Below are positions 44,381 to 57,266 of a stretch of DNA of 64,000 nt, piece by piece. Made by a program: the position numbers and the translations under genes. This DNA comes from Rosa chinensis. Its lineage: Eukaryota; Streptophyta; Magnoliopsida; Rosales; Rosaceae. Positions within the stretch are counted from its first letter, which is position 1, and each line of letters starts with the position of its first letter. The notes beneath the pieces were generated by a model. That model was not told the DNA's origin. It saw only the letters and a program-made list of their open reading frames with translations, and made no database searches. The stretch is taken from the NCBI RefSeq assembly GCF_002994745.2, contig NW_020126821.1, positions 248,001 through 312,000 of the forward strand. Direction: 5' to 3'.

Positions 44381-46410
44381 TATTTCTTTGTTAATTATAG
44401 TCACTAACTTTATTTAATGGAGGTACCGTACGTCTGGCTGAAAGACGTTAAATTCAAGCGCTGCTTGGGAGGCAACCCAATTCAGAAGCAGCTGTGAAGG
44501 AGTCTTCAATAACACAGATTTGCTTTCTCTTTCGCTATTTCTTTTACTTTATAATTTTCTCCTTTATTTTTGTAGTCTTTTCGTAAATTCCATTCCTATA
44601 TGCTTAATTGTTTCATTGCATGCTTATGATTGATTACATTGAGGACAATGCAATATTTAAGTGTGGGGGAAGGGATTTACACTTTTATCTTGAGTCATAT
44701 ATTGAAAAATACAAAAAAAGTGAAAAATGTCAAAAATTTAAAAATTTTCGTTGCTTTTGTTTTTGTTTTGAGTCTTAGGATGCCCTTTCAATTGTCTAGG
44801 ATGATTCTATATCTCTGAAATCATGATTAAAAGAGGATCACAATATTGAGATGATTTTAAATGGTATTCTTTGGTTAATTGAGATATATGAAAAATGTAT
44901 GCATGTGTAGTGGATATGGATTTCGTGACTTTGGTACAGAATATAAGCATGTTAAGATGAGTTTTGATTCATATAAACCCATATGAGATAATTGAGCCCA
45001 TGTCCCTTTTTCTTGGAGTGAATCGAAAATATATATTCTTATTTTCTTGGCGATGTTTTGATGATCTCATTATTCTTTCATCTTGATTGACTACTTGCCA
45101 TAGATTAAGTTTGATGGACTAGAGAATGCTAGAATTCACTCTTGTGCTTGTTGAAACGTTATATCAATACATGGCCCTGATTCTGGAAAGGATAGAGGCA
45201 CCCTAGGAATTACCACCATTGCCAAATAAACCTGTGTCCTTAATTGTGCCCGTCGTGGGACCCTCCTAGATAAGCCCCTTTGAGCCTACATTAAGCCTTT
45301 TCATTCATCACCCTTAAAATCCTTAACCATGAAGCTTAGTATAGTTACAACCCTACCCTTTGTTCTAAGAACTTAGTGGAGCTATCTTTTGAGACATACT
45401 ACGTGGGTTTGGTGCTAAGGATGAAAATTGAGAAGAGGTAAAAGTTCAAGTGTGGGGGTAGACTTATCCATAAAGAAAAAAAAATGTGTGAAAAGCCGAG
45501 GAAAAGAAAGTGAAAAGGAAAAAATGTGTACGGCTAAAAGAAAGAAAAATGTTTATGGATTTTAGTCCCCCATACTTAGTGATTTTGGAGTTTACTTTGA
45601 ACTGAAGGCCCATTACAGAAAATATGGCATTTGTCCAATTCACTAGAGTTCAAAGGAAGTTTAGAATGAAGATTGGGCCCAACATGAAGACATTAGGCCC
45701 TTTTATGATCACCCCTAGGGAAAGTGACGTTTTTACAATGCCTTGCTGGAATTTCTTGAAGTCTCTACATTTACATGTGCTCTGCTAGGTTTTTAGGACA
45801 CTTTGATAAATCCTTACCTTTCGTTTCTTTAAAACTTGAGCCTTAGCCCCATTACAACCCTTGAGAAGACCTTCTTGATCCTTAAGATGGGACAGCCCTT
45901 GATGTGGAGTTGAGTTACAAGAGTTGAACATATGGCTTGGGTCCATCTGTGCAAGTAGTTGGTACCTTTCATGAGATCTTTAAAAGAAAAATATACATGT
46001 GCTTTCGTTTCATATAATATGTGATATACTTGCTATCTTTCACATATACTTGAGTGTATAAGCTTTTAAGCATTGCCTTGAATTCTGAGAGAAGAAAGAG
46101 TGGATATGCCTTGTGAGGATTGAATCAAACTTGTTCGAAACATGCTTGACAGAACCCATCACCATTGTTACAACCAAGTCCTACTTGTGTATGTGTAAAT
46201 TATGTGTTTCAATTAACTCTCGAATGCTTAAACATTGACTCTTGGTTAAGTGCTAATCTTGGTGTTGTGAAAGTAAGAGATTGCTGAGACAAAAAGTTGA
46301 AGGGCAATAGAATTTTCGTTTGGTTGAGTCTTTAAATCTTCGTTGAGTCTTAGTGTGTGTCTTTGTGTAATTTTGCTAAGGGACTAGCAAAAGCTAAGTG
46401 TGGGGGAATT
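43951..46410 (+). other. Element A body, right part: coding-free
   Basis: The sequence resumes exactly where module 1 of A was cut (CTCTTGATTTACCGCTTGG). It has an A/T-rich stretch with ACTTGTGTACTTAACTTG-type repeats (44200-44340), then jumps to the post-pol segment (GGGAGGCAACCCA near 44467). Module 2, gag and pol are all missing. The 3' region keeps AAGTGTGGGGG at 44659-44669, 45448-45458 and 46396-46406, the last next to the 3' LTR. Confidence 0.75.
44342..44376. repeat. TA dinucleotide microsatellite
   Basis: About 17 TA repeats lie at the point where A lacks the leader module 2, gag and pol of its relatives. It may mark an unstable or slippage-prone deletion junction. Confidence 0.9.
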
Positions 46411-47854
46411 TGATAGGAGCATTTTAATGCGACGTTTTAACTGCATTTCCCTACATTTTCTGCGTTATTTCCTTAATAAAACTCTGTTTAGGAAAGTTTC
46501 CATTCTTCGATTGGGAAATTTCCTATTTGTAGAAAGTTTCTATTTTTGTAGTTTCTATTTTTCATTTTTGGAAAGTTTCCATTTTCAGTTTAGGAAAGTT
46601 GCCATTTTTCATTTTAGGAAAGTTTCTATTTTTCTTACTAGTTTCTATTTTCAGGACCTCGGAGCTAAAAAGTGGAAATGAACTCACAAATGGAAAGAGG
46701 AGCTCGCCAATGTTGGAAGGAGACAAAATGAGATACAAAGGGCTGCATAAATAAGCTGAAAAGAAGAAATGAAGTTTTCCTGGTTCAACCAGGAAATCCT
46801 GTTTCAACCAGGAAACCTTGTCCAGAAGAGGAAACCCTGCCAAAACAAGACTCTTGAGTCAACCAAGAAAGGAAAGCAGAAAAATGATGTGTCATGGCAT
46901 TGAAAGAAGCTTCTTGAAGACATTAGAAGATGACATGGCTTGAAGGTGACGCACAAAGGCCCCAGAACTCTCAAGAGGTTATGAATTTCGGCAAATGGAT
47001 AAAGGCCCATGGAAATTAGGGTTTGTGACACATGAGAGATATTTTTGGAGAATATATATGTGTTTGCCGTAAAATACAAAGAGGAAAAGGAGGAGGCAAC
47101 ATGAAAATCTGAAAATATAATTGAAGATTTTGATTGGAGTAATTCAAGGGAGATTTTTAAGGGCAAAGAGATATTCTTGGAAGATTTAAATGTGATTTTT
47201 GGCCGAAAATGGTGAAGCAAATCAGCATTTATTTATGGAATTTCGGCAATTACTTTCCCAAGGATATTTGTGGCCGAAATTGGTGAAGCAAATCAGAATT
47301 TATTTATGGAATTTCGGCAATTACTCTCTCCTAAGATATTCTTGGCCGAAATTAATGAAGAAAATCAGAAAATCCTTATATAATTTCGGCAAGGATATAT
47401 ATTAAAGGAATTTAGGGAATTAATTTGGAGAGTTTTGATTGGTTAGATGACACACCAAGGCTTACTTGGCATTCTACGATTGGTTGGACCACATCACAAG
47501 GCTTACTTGGCATCATACCATTGGTTGAAGTGATGTGGAAATTTCTGATTGCTTGGAGAACCCTAGCCGTGCCCCTATATATACTCACTTCCTCTAGATG
47601 TCAAAGGTTCCTCTCCCCCATACAATTTACACTTTAGAAAAAATTCAGAAAAGTTCTTAGCATAGCCATGAGTTTCTCCATCCTCTAGTCATCTCCATGA
47701 GTTCAAGCAAGGCCAAGGGAGAAGAAGCATAGCCGTGAGCATCCATCATCCATCTCCAACCTTGAAGCTTGCTTTCGAGATTCAAGAGACCACCACATCA
47801 ATCGTTCATCACCATCTCCATCTCACGGTGTAATCCGATTCTCCTTTGTAACCT
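46411..47854 (+). repeat. 3' LTR of element A (g), cut by element D
   Basis: It follows the polypurine tract and matches the 5' LTR of A, including the CTTCGATTGGG variant, the three GCCGAAATT hairpins (about 47200-47390) and TATA at 47577-47584. It stops at CTCCTTTGTAACCT, where element D starts. The missing remainder, beginning TTGCTTTGAATTTCG, should lie beyond the right edge after a second copy of AACCT. Confidence 0.88.
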
Positions 47855-50067
47855 TGATACGCTTTAAGCAAGCGTATAATTTAACCCTTTAAATATCATT
47901 AGTAGTATAAGCAAATAGGGATCGTTCTATTCCGGGGATTGAGGGTACACCTGTCAATGTAGGACAATATAAACAATTAAAATAAAACAAAGTATAATAT
48001 TTACACAATATAAACACAATTTACGAATTAGGGGGGTTTTAGGTTTTGGTTTTCGAAAATTAAAAGAAAGAATAAAACTAAGTATAAACAAAAACACAAA
48101 TACAAGAATGATATGTAAGAAACAAAGATTAAAACCGATTTCATGATTAAATTCGAATACAAACCTACATTGTTCTTCCAAGTCATGTGAAAGGAGTTGA
48201 TCATGTGAAACATTCGAAAGCAAACGATTTCCCATATTTTACTTTTCAATGCTAATTAATCTAAGTGAAAGCACATAGACTAATCCTATCAAGCATGTAA
48301 TCAAACCCTAGAAAGCTAGTCAATCATACATGTTCAACGCAAGAAGTTCAAGGAAAGGCTATCAACTCAAGTGCACAACTTAGTATGAATAAGTTCACCT
48401 AATTGCTATCCTCTTCAATTGAATTCGATTTTTGTCCAAAACCTTTACTACTTTGATTCAAGTTTACACAAAACGAAAAGTCGATTTCATGTTCTTAAAC
48501 CTAGCACCAATTATATCAAAACCCTAAGTGTTTCGAACCACATAAGATTAAAATACAAAAGTTATCTATAAAGCAAACTCAATCGAACAATCACACATAA
48601 GCAACTTTGGAATCACAACATAGAAATCGAAAATCCTTAATCAATCATAAATTTTCAGAATATAAACCTTGTTCAAACATAAACGTTAACTAGAACAACT
48701 TCCAACGAAATCAAACAAGGAGAATCAAAAGTGATTACAAGAAAGAAGGTTGAATTACACCGTGAATGGAGAGATGGATGAATAACTCGAATGATGAACT
48801 AATGAAACTCGAAAGCAAGCTTCAAAGTACACGGCTTCAAGGTGGAATGGATGATGATGCTCACGGCCTAAGCTTGCTTCTTCCTTCCTTGCTTGAAAAC
48901 GCCAAAAGTTGCACTAGAGAATGGAGAGAGCTTCCGCGCGTAGAGAGAATTTTCTGAATTGTAAAGTGGTTTTTGGAGACGTCTAGGGTGAGTGTATATA
49001 TAGGGAACGGCATGTCTTGGCTTCCAAGCCGTGAGTTTTCTGATTTATTTACCAAGGAATTAAATTAATAATTCCACATGCCTTCCACCAATGAGAAATT
49101 GCCAAGTAAGCCCTAGTGTGTCATCCAACCAATCATAAAACTCCAAGGAGATACCCTAATATATTCTTGCCGAAATTCCTTGAATATTTTCTGATTTTCT
49201 TCTTGATATTTCGGCCAAAACATGCTTAGGGTTTCTAGGAATGAACCTAGACGCAATTTGGTCTCTTTCTTGATTTCTTTCCTTAAACTCCACCCTAGAA
49301 AATCTCTTGCGTAATCTTTGATTCTTCCCTTGATTTTTCACGCCACTTTTGCCTCCTCCTTTTGATTTTCACGGCAATGCAACCCTAGGGTTTCCTCCAT
49401 GCGTCACAAACCCTAATTCCATGGGCTTTTGATGGGCCTTGATCCATTTTGCCGAAAATCCATAGAGTTCTTGGGCCTCGTTGCTTCAACTTCAAGTCTT
49501 CTCATCTTCCAACGCAAAACTCATTATTTTTCCATTTCTTTTTCATGGTTGCGTTGGAAACTTGCTCGGGAAGCCTTCCTCCATTTCGCAGGGTTTCCTA
49601 GTTGGATTAGGAAAGCTTATTTCTTCATTTCTGCTCAAATGTGTGGGCCAATTTCTCTCAAGTTCGTTCGTCTTGACGTTCGCAAGCTCCTCTTTCCATT
49701 CGTGCGTTCATTTCCACTTTTTAGCTCGGAGGTCCTGAAAATAGAAATTAATATGAAAAATGGAAACTTACCTAATTTGAAAAATAGAAACTTTCTAAAA
49801 ATGAGAAATGGAAAGTTTCTAAAAATGAAAAATAGAAACTTACTAAAAATGAAAAATAGAAACTTTCCAGAAATGAGAAATGAGAAATGAGAAATGAGAA
49901 ATGAGAAATGAAAAATGAGAAATGAAGACAAAAATGGAAACTTTCTACAATAAGGAACTTTCCCAATCAAAGAATGGAAACTTTCCCAAACAGGGATTTT
50001 TCAAGGAAATGGCGCAGAAAAATGTAGGGAAATGCAGTTAAAACGTCGCATTAAAATGCTCCTATCA
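47855..50067 (-). repeat. 3' LTR of element D (2213 bp, reverse orientation)
   Basis: On the minus strand it runs from TGATAGGAGC to AAGCGTATCA, following the polypurine tract. Its U3 has a tandem run of GAGAAAT-type heptamers (49874-49925 on the plus strand) between GAAAGTTTC units, shared with the LTR of element E. Its U5 is of the A/solo-LTR subtype. Confidence 0.88.
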
Positions 50068-50082
50068 AATTCCCCCACACTT
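50068..50082 (-). other. Polypurine tract of element D
   Basis: The complement reads AAGTGTGGGGGAATT, directly before the LTR on the minus strand. Confidence 0.85.
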
Positions 50083-52325
50083 AGCTTTTGCTAGTCCCTT
50101 AGCAAAATCACAACACAAACACGACTACGACTCAACAAAAATTAAAGACTCGACACATAAAAGACTCTATTGCCCTTTAACTATTTGTCTCAGCAATCTC
50201 TTACTTTCATAACACCAAGATTAGCACTTCACCAAGAATCAATGTTTAGGCATTCGAGAGTTAATTAAAACACATAAGCTACATATACACAAGTAGGACT
50301 TGGTTGGAACAATGGTGATGGTTTCTGTTAAGCATGTTTCAAACAAGTATGATTCAAATCCTCACAAAGTATATCCACTCTTTCTTCTCTCAGATTATGG
50401 CAATGCTTAAAAGCTTATACACTCAAGTATATGTGAAAGATAGCAAGTGTATCACATATTGCAAGAAACGAAAGCACATGTATAAATTTCTTTTAAAGAT
50501 CTCATGAAGGATATCAACTACTTGCACAGATGGACCCAAGCCATAGGTTCAACTCTTGTAACTCATCTCCACATCAAGGGCTGTCCCATCTTAAGGATCA
50601 AGAAGGTCTTATCAAAGGTTGTAATGGGGCCATGGCTCAAGGTTTTAAAGAAACGAAGGGTAAGGAATTTAACAAAGTGTTCTAAAAACCTAGCAGAGCT
50701 CCTGCAAATGTAGAGAGACTTCTAGAAATCCACCAAGTCTGCAAAAACGTCACTATCCCATGGGGGCGTTATAAAGGGGCCTAATGTCTTCATGTTGGGC
50801 CCAAACTTCACTCTAAACTTCCTTTGGTTACTAATGAGTTGGACAAAGGCCAAATTTTTCTGTAATGGGCCTTCAAATCAAAGTAAACTCCAAACTCACC
50901 AAGTATGGGGGACTAAAATCCATAGATATTTCATCTTTTTCTTTCTTTTTGTTTTCTAGCCGTACACTTTTTCTTTTTCACTTTCTTTTTCTCGGCTTTT
51001 TCATACATTTTTTCTCTTATGGACAAGTCTACCCCCACACTTGAGCTTTCACCCCTTCTTATTCTTCATTATGGACGCCAAAAATCTTCAAGTAAAGTCT
51101 CAGTTTAGCTCCACTAAGTTCTTAGAACAAAGGGTAGGGTTATAGCTATACTAAGTTTTAGGTTAAAGATTTTTAAGGGTGATGAAAGAAAAGGCTTAAC
51201 GTAGGCTCAAAGGGGTTTATCTAGGGGAGTCCCACGACGGGCACAATTAAGGACACAGGTTCATTTGGCAATGGTGGTGATCCTAGGGTGCCTCTATCCT
51301 TTCCAGAATCAGGGCCATGTATTGATATAACGTCTCAACAAGCACAAGAGTGAATTCTAGCATTCTCTAGTCCATCAAACTTAATCTATGGCAAGTAGTC
51401 AATCAAATGAAAGAATAATGAGATTATCAAAACATCGCCAAGAAAATAAGAATATATTTTCAATTATCACTCCAATAAAAAGGGACATGGGCTCAATTAT
51501 CTCACATGGGTCTATATGAATCAAAACTCATCTTAACATGCTCATATTCTGTACCAAAGTCACGAAATCCATATCCACTACAAGGCACACATTTTTCATA
51601 TATCTCAATTAACCAAAGAATACCATTTTAAAGTCATCTCAATTTTGTGATTCTCTTTTAGTCGTAATTTCAGAGATATAGAATCATCCTAGACAGTTGA
51701 AAGGGCATCCTAAGACTCAAAACAAAATAACAAAAGATAAGGACTCAATAGACGTTAACTAAGGACTAGGGTTATTTCCTTTCTCCTTTCGGTAACTCCT
51801 TTGGGATGTGACCAGGTAAGGAAGGGAACGATTTTGGCGGAGCTCAGCTCACTTGTTTAGCGAGGGACGAGACCCTTTGCTAGCACTTCTCGTATCCAAA
51901 CCAAACCTAGACATCACACCTTAATAGATGCGCCTACGATGAAGAAATTATTTCACCCAAAACATGACTCAATGACTCCATAAAGCAACGAAATTTTGTT
52001 GATTTTTTTGACATTTTTCGATTTTTTTGTATTTTTCAATATATATGACTCAAGACAAAAGTGTAAATTCCTTCCCCCACACTTAAATATTGCATTGTCC
52101 TCAATGTAATCAATCATAAGCATGCAATGAACAAATAAGCATAAAGGATAGAGATTTACGAAAATGTCTACTAAGTTCAAAAAAGAAAATATGAAAAGAA
52201 AGAGAAATAGGGAAGGAGAAATCAAATCTGCGTGTGTAGACTCCTTCACAGCTACTTCTGAATTGGGTTGCCTCCCAAGCAGCGCTTAATGTTTTTAGTC
52301 TTTCAGCCTAGACTTGTACCTCCAA
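50083..52325 (-). other. 3' noncoding region of element D
   Basis: About 2.2 kb lies between the pol stop and the polypurine tract. Athila elements often carry an env-like frame here, but I see no long frame on the minus strand. AAGTGTGGGGG recurs (complement at 51032-51042 and 52074-52084). The segment 51736-51978 has no counterpart in A, B or C. The remainder is conserved with them. Confidence 0.65.
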
Positions 52326-55300
52326 TTAATCCTCATGTTGTGGAGCGTTTTGGAGGGGTACATCCTCCACTTCATCCTCCACAAACGTCTCATAGTATGG
52401 CTTGAGGCGATGGCCATTCACTTTGAACTCGTTACCTGTTTGTTCACTCTTTATCTGCACAGCTCCATGAGGAAACACATGAGTAATAACAAAAGGTCCA
52501 ATCCAACGAGAACGAAGTTTACCTGGAAAGAGTTTAAGACGAGAATGGAATAAAAGAACTTTCTGTCCCACAACAAAAATCTTCCTACGAATCATCTTAT
52601 CATGGAAGGCCTTAGTCTTTTCCTTGTAGATCTTGGCACTTTCGAAAGCATCATTCCTAATCTCCTCTAACTCTTGCAATTGTAGCTTCCTATGAAGCCC
52701 AGCCTCATCTAGATCCATGTTAAACTGCTTCACAGCCCACCAAGCTTTGTGCTCTAACTCCACAGGTAAATGGCACGGTTTGCCATAGACAATTCGATAT
52801 GGGGACATACCTATGGGAGTTTTGTATGCAGTTCTGTAGGCCCACAAAGCATCCTCCAAACGCAAGGACCAATCCTTTCTGTTAGGGTTCACAGTCTTCT
52901 CCAATATTCCCTTGATTTGACGATTTGAGACTTCAGCTTGTCCACTTGTTTGTGGATGATAAGGTGTAGAAACCTTATGTGTCACATCATATTTCTTCAA
53001 GAGAGCCTCAATCGTTCGATTGCAAAAGTGGGAACCACCATCACTAATGAGAACTCTAGGCATGCCAAACCTGCTAAAGATGTTAGACTTGATAAAATCT
53101 GCAACAACCTTAGAGTCATTAGTTCGAGTGGCTTTTGCCTCCACCCATTTCGACACATAATCCACAGCAAGCAAGATATAGAGAAATCCAAAAGATGAAG
53201 GAAAAGGTCCCATGAAATCTATACCCCAGACATCAAATATTTCAACAGTTATGATATTGGATAAAGGCATTTGATCTCTAGAGCTTAGATTTCCTGTTCT
53301 TTGGCATCTATCACAAGTTAAACAATATGCATATGCATCCTTAAATAAGGTTGGCCAAAAGAACCCAGATTCCAACACTTTAAACGCAGTTTTCTTAGAC
53401 CCAAAGTGACCTCCACATGCTTTAGAATGGCAAAAAGAAAGTATGGCATTATGTTCATGTTCAGGCACACATCTCCTAATCAATTGATCAGAGCAATATT
53501 TCCACAGATAAGGTTCATCCCAAACATATTGCTTAACAGTTTTCTTAAGCCTATCCCTATGAGCACGTGACATGGTATCAGGAATCTTCCTAGAAACAAT
53601 GTAATTCACAATATCCGCATACCATGGTTCACTTACCTGGATTCCAAAGAGTTGTTCATCTGGAAACGTCTCCACCAAAGGGAGAGGGTCTTCTGCGTGC
53701 ACCAAACGACTCAAGTGGTCAGCTACCACGTTCTCACTACCCTTCTTGTCCTTGATTTCAACGTCAAACTCTTGCAAGAGTAGGATCCATCTAATGAGCC
53801 TTGGTTTCGCCTCCTTCTTGGTCATCAAGTACTTCAAAGCTGCATGGTCAGTATAAATAATCACCTTGGTACCAAGTAAGTAGGAACGAAACTTCTCAAG
53901 GGCAAAAACAACTGCAAGGAGCTCTTTCTCTGTAGTTGAGTAGTTCAGTTGTGCATCATTCAGAGTCCTTGAGGCGTAGTAGATGGCATACGGTCGTTTG
54001 TCCTTCCTTTGCCCTAAAACAGCTCCAACTGCATAGTCAGAGGCGTCACACATCAACTCAAAGGGCAAGGACCAATCTGGAGGTAGCATGATAGGGGCAG
54101 ACGTCAATAACTCCTTGAGCTTGTTAAAGGCCTCTTGACACTCCTTGTCAAACACAAACGACACATCCTTTTGGAGTAGTTGGCATAGAGGTCTCGAAAT
54201 CTTGGAAAAATCCTTGATAAATCTCCTGTAAAACCCTGCATGGCCAAGAAAAGAACGAATCTCTCTCACAGAAGTGGGAGAGGGTAAGTAACGCACAAGG
54301 TCTACCTTAGCTTTATCAACCTCAATTCCCCTAGAAGAGACAATATGTCCTAGAACTATACCTTGTCTAACCATAAAATGACACTTTTCCCAATTTAGCA
54401 CAAGGTTAGTTTCCACACAACGCTTTAAAATAATTTCCAGATTATTAAGACAATCATCAAAGCTTTTTCCAAAAACAGAAAAGTCATCCATGAATACCTC
54501 TATGATTTTCTCAATATAATCCGAAAATATACTTACCATACACCTTTGAAAGGTACCTGGGGCGTTGCATAGTCCAAAAGGCATACGACGATAAGCAAAT
54601 GTTCCAAAGGGACACGTGAATGTCGTCTTCTCTTGGTCTTCATTGGCTATGGCAATCTGATTGTACCCTGAGTAGCCATCCAAGAAGCAGTAGTAATCAT
54701 GTCCAGCCAAACGCTCAAGCATCTGATCAATGAATGGAAGAGGAAAGTGATCTTTCCTTGTTGTTGCGTTGAGCTTCCTGTAGTCAATGCAAACTCTGTG
54801 GCCAGTAACTGTCCTTTGGGGTACCAATTCGTTTTCTGCATTCTTCACAACAGTCACTCCTGACTTCTTAGGTACAACTTGAACTGGGGACACCCATTTG
54901 GAGTCTGAAATGGGGTATATGACGCCACAATCTAGGAGTTTGATGACCTCCTTCTTCACAACTTCCATCATAGGAGGGTTGAGACGACGTTGAGCCTCTC
55001 TAGTGGGTTTTGTCCCCTCCTCAAGAAGTATCCTATGGACGCAAGTAGTAGGGCTTATTCCCTTGATATCCGCCAATGTCCATCCTATGGCGGTCTTGTG
55101 TTGCTTTAACATCTCCACCAATCTCTCCTCTTGAGACGAAGTAAGAGAGGAGGATACAATCACTGGTAAAGTCTCCTTGTCTCCTAAGTAGACATACTTC
55201 AAGTGGTCTGGTAAAGGTTTAAGTTCAAGTTCTGGTGCCTGGATCACTGAAGGTAAAGTCTTATTAGCAGATAACTGAATGGACAAGGGTGGAGGAGACT

Positions 55301-57266
55301 TACCTACAAAGGATGATGCCTCAAGGAAGGACACATTAGCAATGATTTCGTCCTCACATGTTTCCTTGAGCACATCTTCATGGAGTGTGACGCCATCTTT
55401 GGTGTATCCCACTCCTTGCTCCAGTGTGGTGACCAAAGTATCCTCATTCATGATATCAAACATTTCCTGTGCAAGGTTGTCCAGAATATCAATAGAAAAA
55501 CAATCATGAACATCAAGAGGATACCTCATAGCTTCAAATATGTTGAAGCCAATAACGTCACCATCAAATTCCATGGTGAGAGAGCCATCATACACATCTA
55601 TCTTGGTCCTGGCCGTCCTTAGGAAAGGGCGACCCAATAGCAATGGCGTTGAACTCACTGGGGAGTCTTCCATCTCCAACACATAGAAGTCAGCTGGAAA
55701 GAAAAGATGGTTAACCTGTACAAGGACATCTTCCAACAAACCTCTAGGGTATGCATTAGACCTGTCAGCTAACTGAATGATAACATTATTAGATTTAAGC
55801 TCACCTAGACCTAGGGTTTCATAAACAGAATAGGGCATGACGTTCACAGAAGCCCCTAAGTCTAACATAGCGTTCTCAAACCTAGAAGTACCAATAGTGC
55901 ATGGAATAGTAAAACTTCCAGGGTCTTTGCATTTATGAGGTAGTTTCCTCTGAATCAAGGCAGATACATTTTCACTTACCTTTACTACCTCTTTCTCACC
56001 TTTTCTCCTCCTTGAGGTACAAAGCTCTTTCAAAAACTTAGCATACCTAGGCACTTGCTTGATAGCCTCAAGGAGGGGTAAATTTACTTGCACCTTCTTG
56101 AAAGTTTCCAAGATAGCTTGGTCACTTTCATCCTTCTTCGATATAGCAAATCTGCGTGGAAAGGGCATACAAGACGAAGAAGGGTTAGCAATAACCGAAG
56201 TATTCAAGTTAGAATCATTACCTTTTGGTTTCGGTTTTGCTCTAGAAGGTGAAGACGTCCTAGTCTCTTCCTTGGACGTTGCAGGGTCTTTTTCAAGGCT
56301 CTTCTTGGTAGCTTCTTGTTCCTCCTCAACTTCAATGTTCACTTGAGCCTCCTTGGCTTTTTTAGGTTGATCCACAAATACCCTTCCACTCCTAGTAGTC
56401 ACCAAAGACGCATTCTCCACATTACCCTTTGGGTTTCGTATGGTGTTACTAGGGAGCTTCCCAGTCTCATGAATCTTGCTCATAAAATCCACAACTTGGC
56501 CCATTTGGTTCTTGAGATCCGCAATGTCTTTGGTGTGGGTCTGTTGTCCTTGAACCAAAGCTTGAGTAGAACTAGTGAGAGCTTCAAACATCTTATCATA
56601 GTTAACGCTCTGATTTGAACTCCCTGAAGCATGTTGATTTTGCATGTAGGGCCTTTGGAATGGTGGTCCTTGAGGTCCTTGAAAAGATTGTCCTTGAAAT
56701 GGTGGCCCTTGAGGACGTTGGAAATTTCCTCCAAGGGGATTCTGAGTGTTTTCATTGTTTGTCCACTTGAAGTTGGGGTGGTCCCTCCATCCAGGATTGT
56801 AAGTGTTTGAGTAAGGATCATATCTTGGACGTTGAGGGCCCCCATGATTTCCTTGGTAACCTCCAATGGCGTTCAATGATTCCCATCCTCCACTCTCTGA
56901 TAACTGAGGGCATTGATCAGTTACATGCCCTTGCATCGAACATACTCCACAAGCTTGCAATATTCCCTTGGCACTCACAACTTGATCCATGAGAAGGGTG
57001 AGTTTATTCAATCTATCCTCAATAACCGAAGTGCCTATCTCACCCACCTTTCTAGTTGTGAGGCCCACACCCTCGTATTGTTGGGCGTTCTTTGCTCTGT
57101 TCTCTATCATAGCTCGCCCTTCAGTAGGTGACTTGTCTACAAAGGCTCCCCCAGCCGCAGCATCTAGCATATCACGTTCCAAGGGTAGGAGACCTTCATA
57201 GAAACAAGTTAGCAAGGTTTCTTCCTTCATCTGATGTTGAGGACATTGTGCAATCAAGGATGAAAA
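52326..57266 (-). CDS. gag-pol: Gag-Pol polyprotein of element D, N-terminus cut off by element E
   Basis: The frame is open from 57302, but its first 12 codons come from the inserted LTR of E, so true coding sequence begins at 57266 in the middle of the Gag core. Numbering from 57302: CCHC zinc knuckle C118, C121, H126, C131; aspartic protease D481-L-G-A; reverse transcriptase about 775-990 with FMDD at 937-940; RNase H D1086, E1127, D1152, D1195; integrase zinc finger H1292, H1299, C1330, C1333; integrase catalytic D1362, D1421, E1457; and a basic C-terminal GPF-type segment near 1590-1640. There is no chromodomain, consistent with Athila rather than chromoviruses. No internal stop or frameshift is seen over 1646 codons. 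Gag and Pol are in one frame. Confidence 0.92.
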   Translation of the reverse strand, partial: FSSLIAQCPQHQMKEETLLTCFYEGLLPLERDMLDAAAGGAFVDKSPTEGRAMIENRAKNAQQYEGVGLTTRKVGEIGTSVIEDRLNKLTLLMDQVVSAKGILQACGVCSMQGHVTDQCPQLSESGGWESLNAIGGYQGNHGGPQRPRYDPYSNTYNPGWRDHPNFKWTNNENTQNPLGGNFQRPQGPPFQGQSFQGPQGPPFQRPYMQNQHASGSSNQSVNYDKMFEALTSSTQALVQGQQTHTKDIADLKNQMGQVVDFMSKIHETGKLPSNTIRNPKGNVENASLVTTRSGRVFVDQPKKAKEAQVNIEVEEEQEATKKSLEKDPATSKEETRTSSPSRAKPKPKGNDSNLNTSVIANPSSSCMPFPRRFAISKKDESDQAILETFKKVQVNLPLLEAIKQVPRYAKFLKELCTSRRRKGEKEVVKVSENVSALIQRKLPHKCKDPGSFTIPCTIGTSRFENAMLDLGASVNVMPYSVYETLGLGELKSNNVIIQLADRSNAYPRGLLEDVLVQVNHLFFPADFYVLEMEDSPVSSTPLLLGRPFLRTARTKIDVYDGSLTMEFDGDVIGFNIFEAMRYPLDVHDCFSIDILDNLAQEMFDIMNEDTLVTTLEQGVGYTKDGVTLHEDVLKETCEDEIIANVSFLEASSFVGKSPPPLSIQLSANKTLPSVIQAPELELKPLPDHLKYVYLGDKETLPVIVSSSLTSSQEERLVEMLKQHKTAIGWTLADIKGISPTTCVHRILLEEGTKPTREAQRRLNPPMMEVVKKEVIKLLDCGVIYPISDSKWVSPVQVVPKKSGVTVVKNAENELVPQRTVTGHRVCIDYRKLNATTRKDHFPLPFIDQMLERLAGHDYYCFLDGYSGYNQIAIANEDQEKTTFTCPFGTFAYRRMPFGLCNAPGTFQRCMVSIFSDYIEKIIEVFMDDFSVFGKSFDDCLNNLEIILKRCVETNLVLNWEKCHFMVRQGIVLGHIVSSRGIEVDKAKVDLVRYLPSPTSVREIRSFLGHAGFYRRFIKDFSKISRPLCQLLQKDVSFVFDKECQEAFNKLKELLTSAPIMLPPDWSLPFELMCDASDYAVGAVLGQRKDKRPYAIYYASRTLNDAQLNYSTTEKELLAVVFALEKFRSYLLGTKVIIYTDHAALKYLMTKKEAKPRLIRWILLLQEFDVEIKDKKGSENVVADHLSRLVHAEDPLPLVETFPDEQLFGIQVSEPWYADIVNYIVSRKIPDTMSRAHRDRLKKTVKQYVWDEPYLWKYCSDQLIRRCVPEHEHNAILSFCHSKACGGHFGSKKTAFKVLESGFFWPTLFKDAYAYCLTCDRCQRTGNLSSRDQMPLSNIITVEIFDVWGIDFMGPFPSSFGFLYILLAVDYVSKWVEAKATRTNDSKVVADFIKSNIFSRFGMPRVLISDGGSHFCNRTIEALLKKYDVTHKVSTPYHPQTSGQAEVSNRQIKGILEKTVNPNRKDWSLRLEDALWAYRTAYKTPIGMSPYRIVYGKPCHLPVELEHKAWWAVKQFNMDLDEAGLHRKLQLQELEEIRNDAFESAKIYKEKTKAFHDKMIRRKIFVVGQKVLLFHSRLKLFPGKLRSRWIGPFVITHVFPHGAVQIKSEQTGNEFKVNGHRLKPYYETFVEDEVEDVPLQNAPQHED

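Larger units (their letters stand above)
47855..57266 (-). mobile_element. Element D: Athila-like element with gag-pol, reverse orientation, gag cut by E
   Basis: On the minus strand the visible order is gag (from its middle), protease, RT, RNase H, integrase, a 2.2 kb noncoding region, polypurine tract and 3' LTR (50067 down to 47855). The gag 5' part, leader, PBS and 5' LTR are displaced beyond the window by element E, which inserted at 57267. The predicted target duplication is AACCT (47850-47854). The pol frame has no stops, so the copy was recently competent and could have supplied enzymes to the gag-only relatives. Confidence 0.88.
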
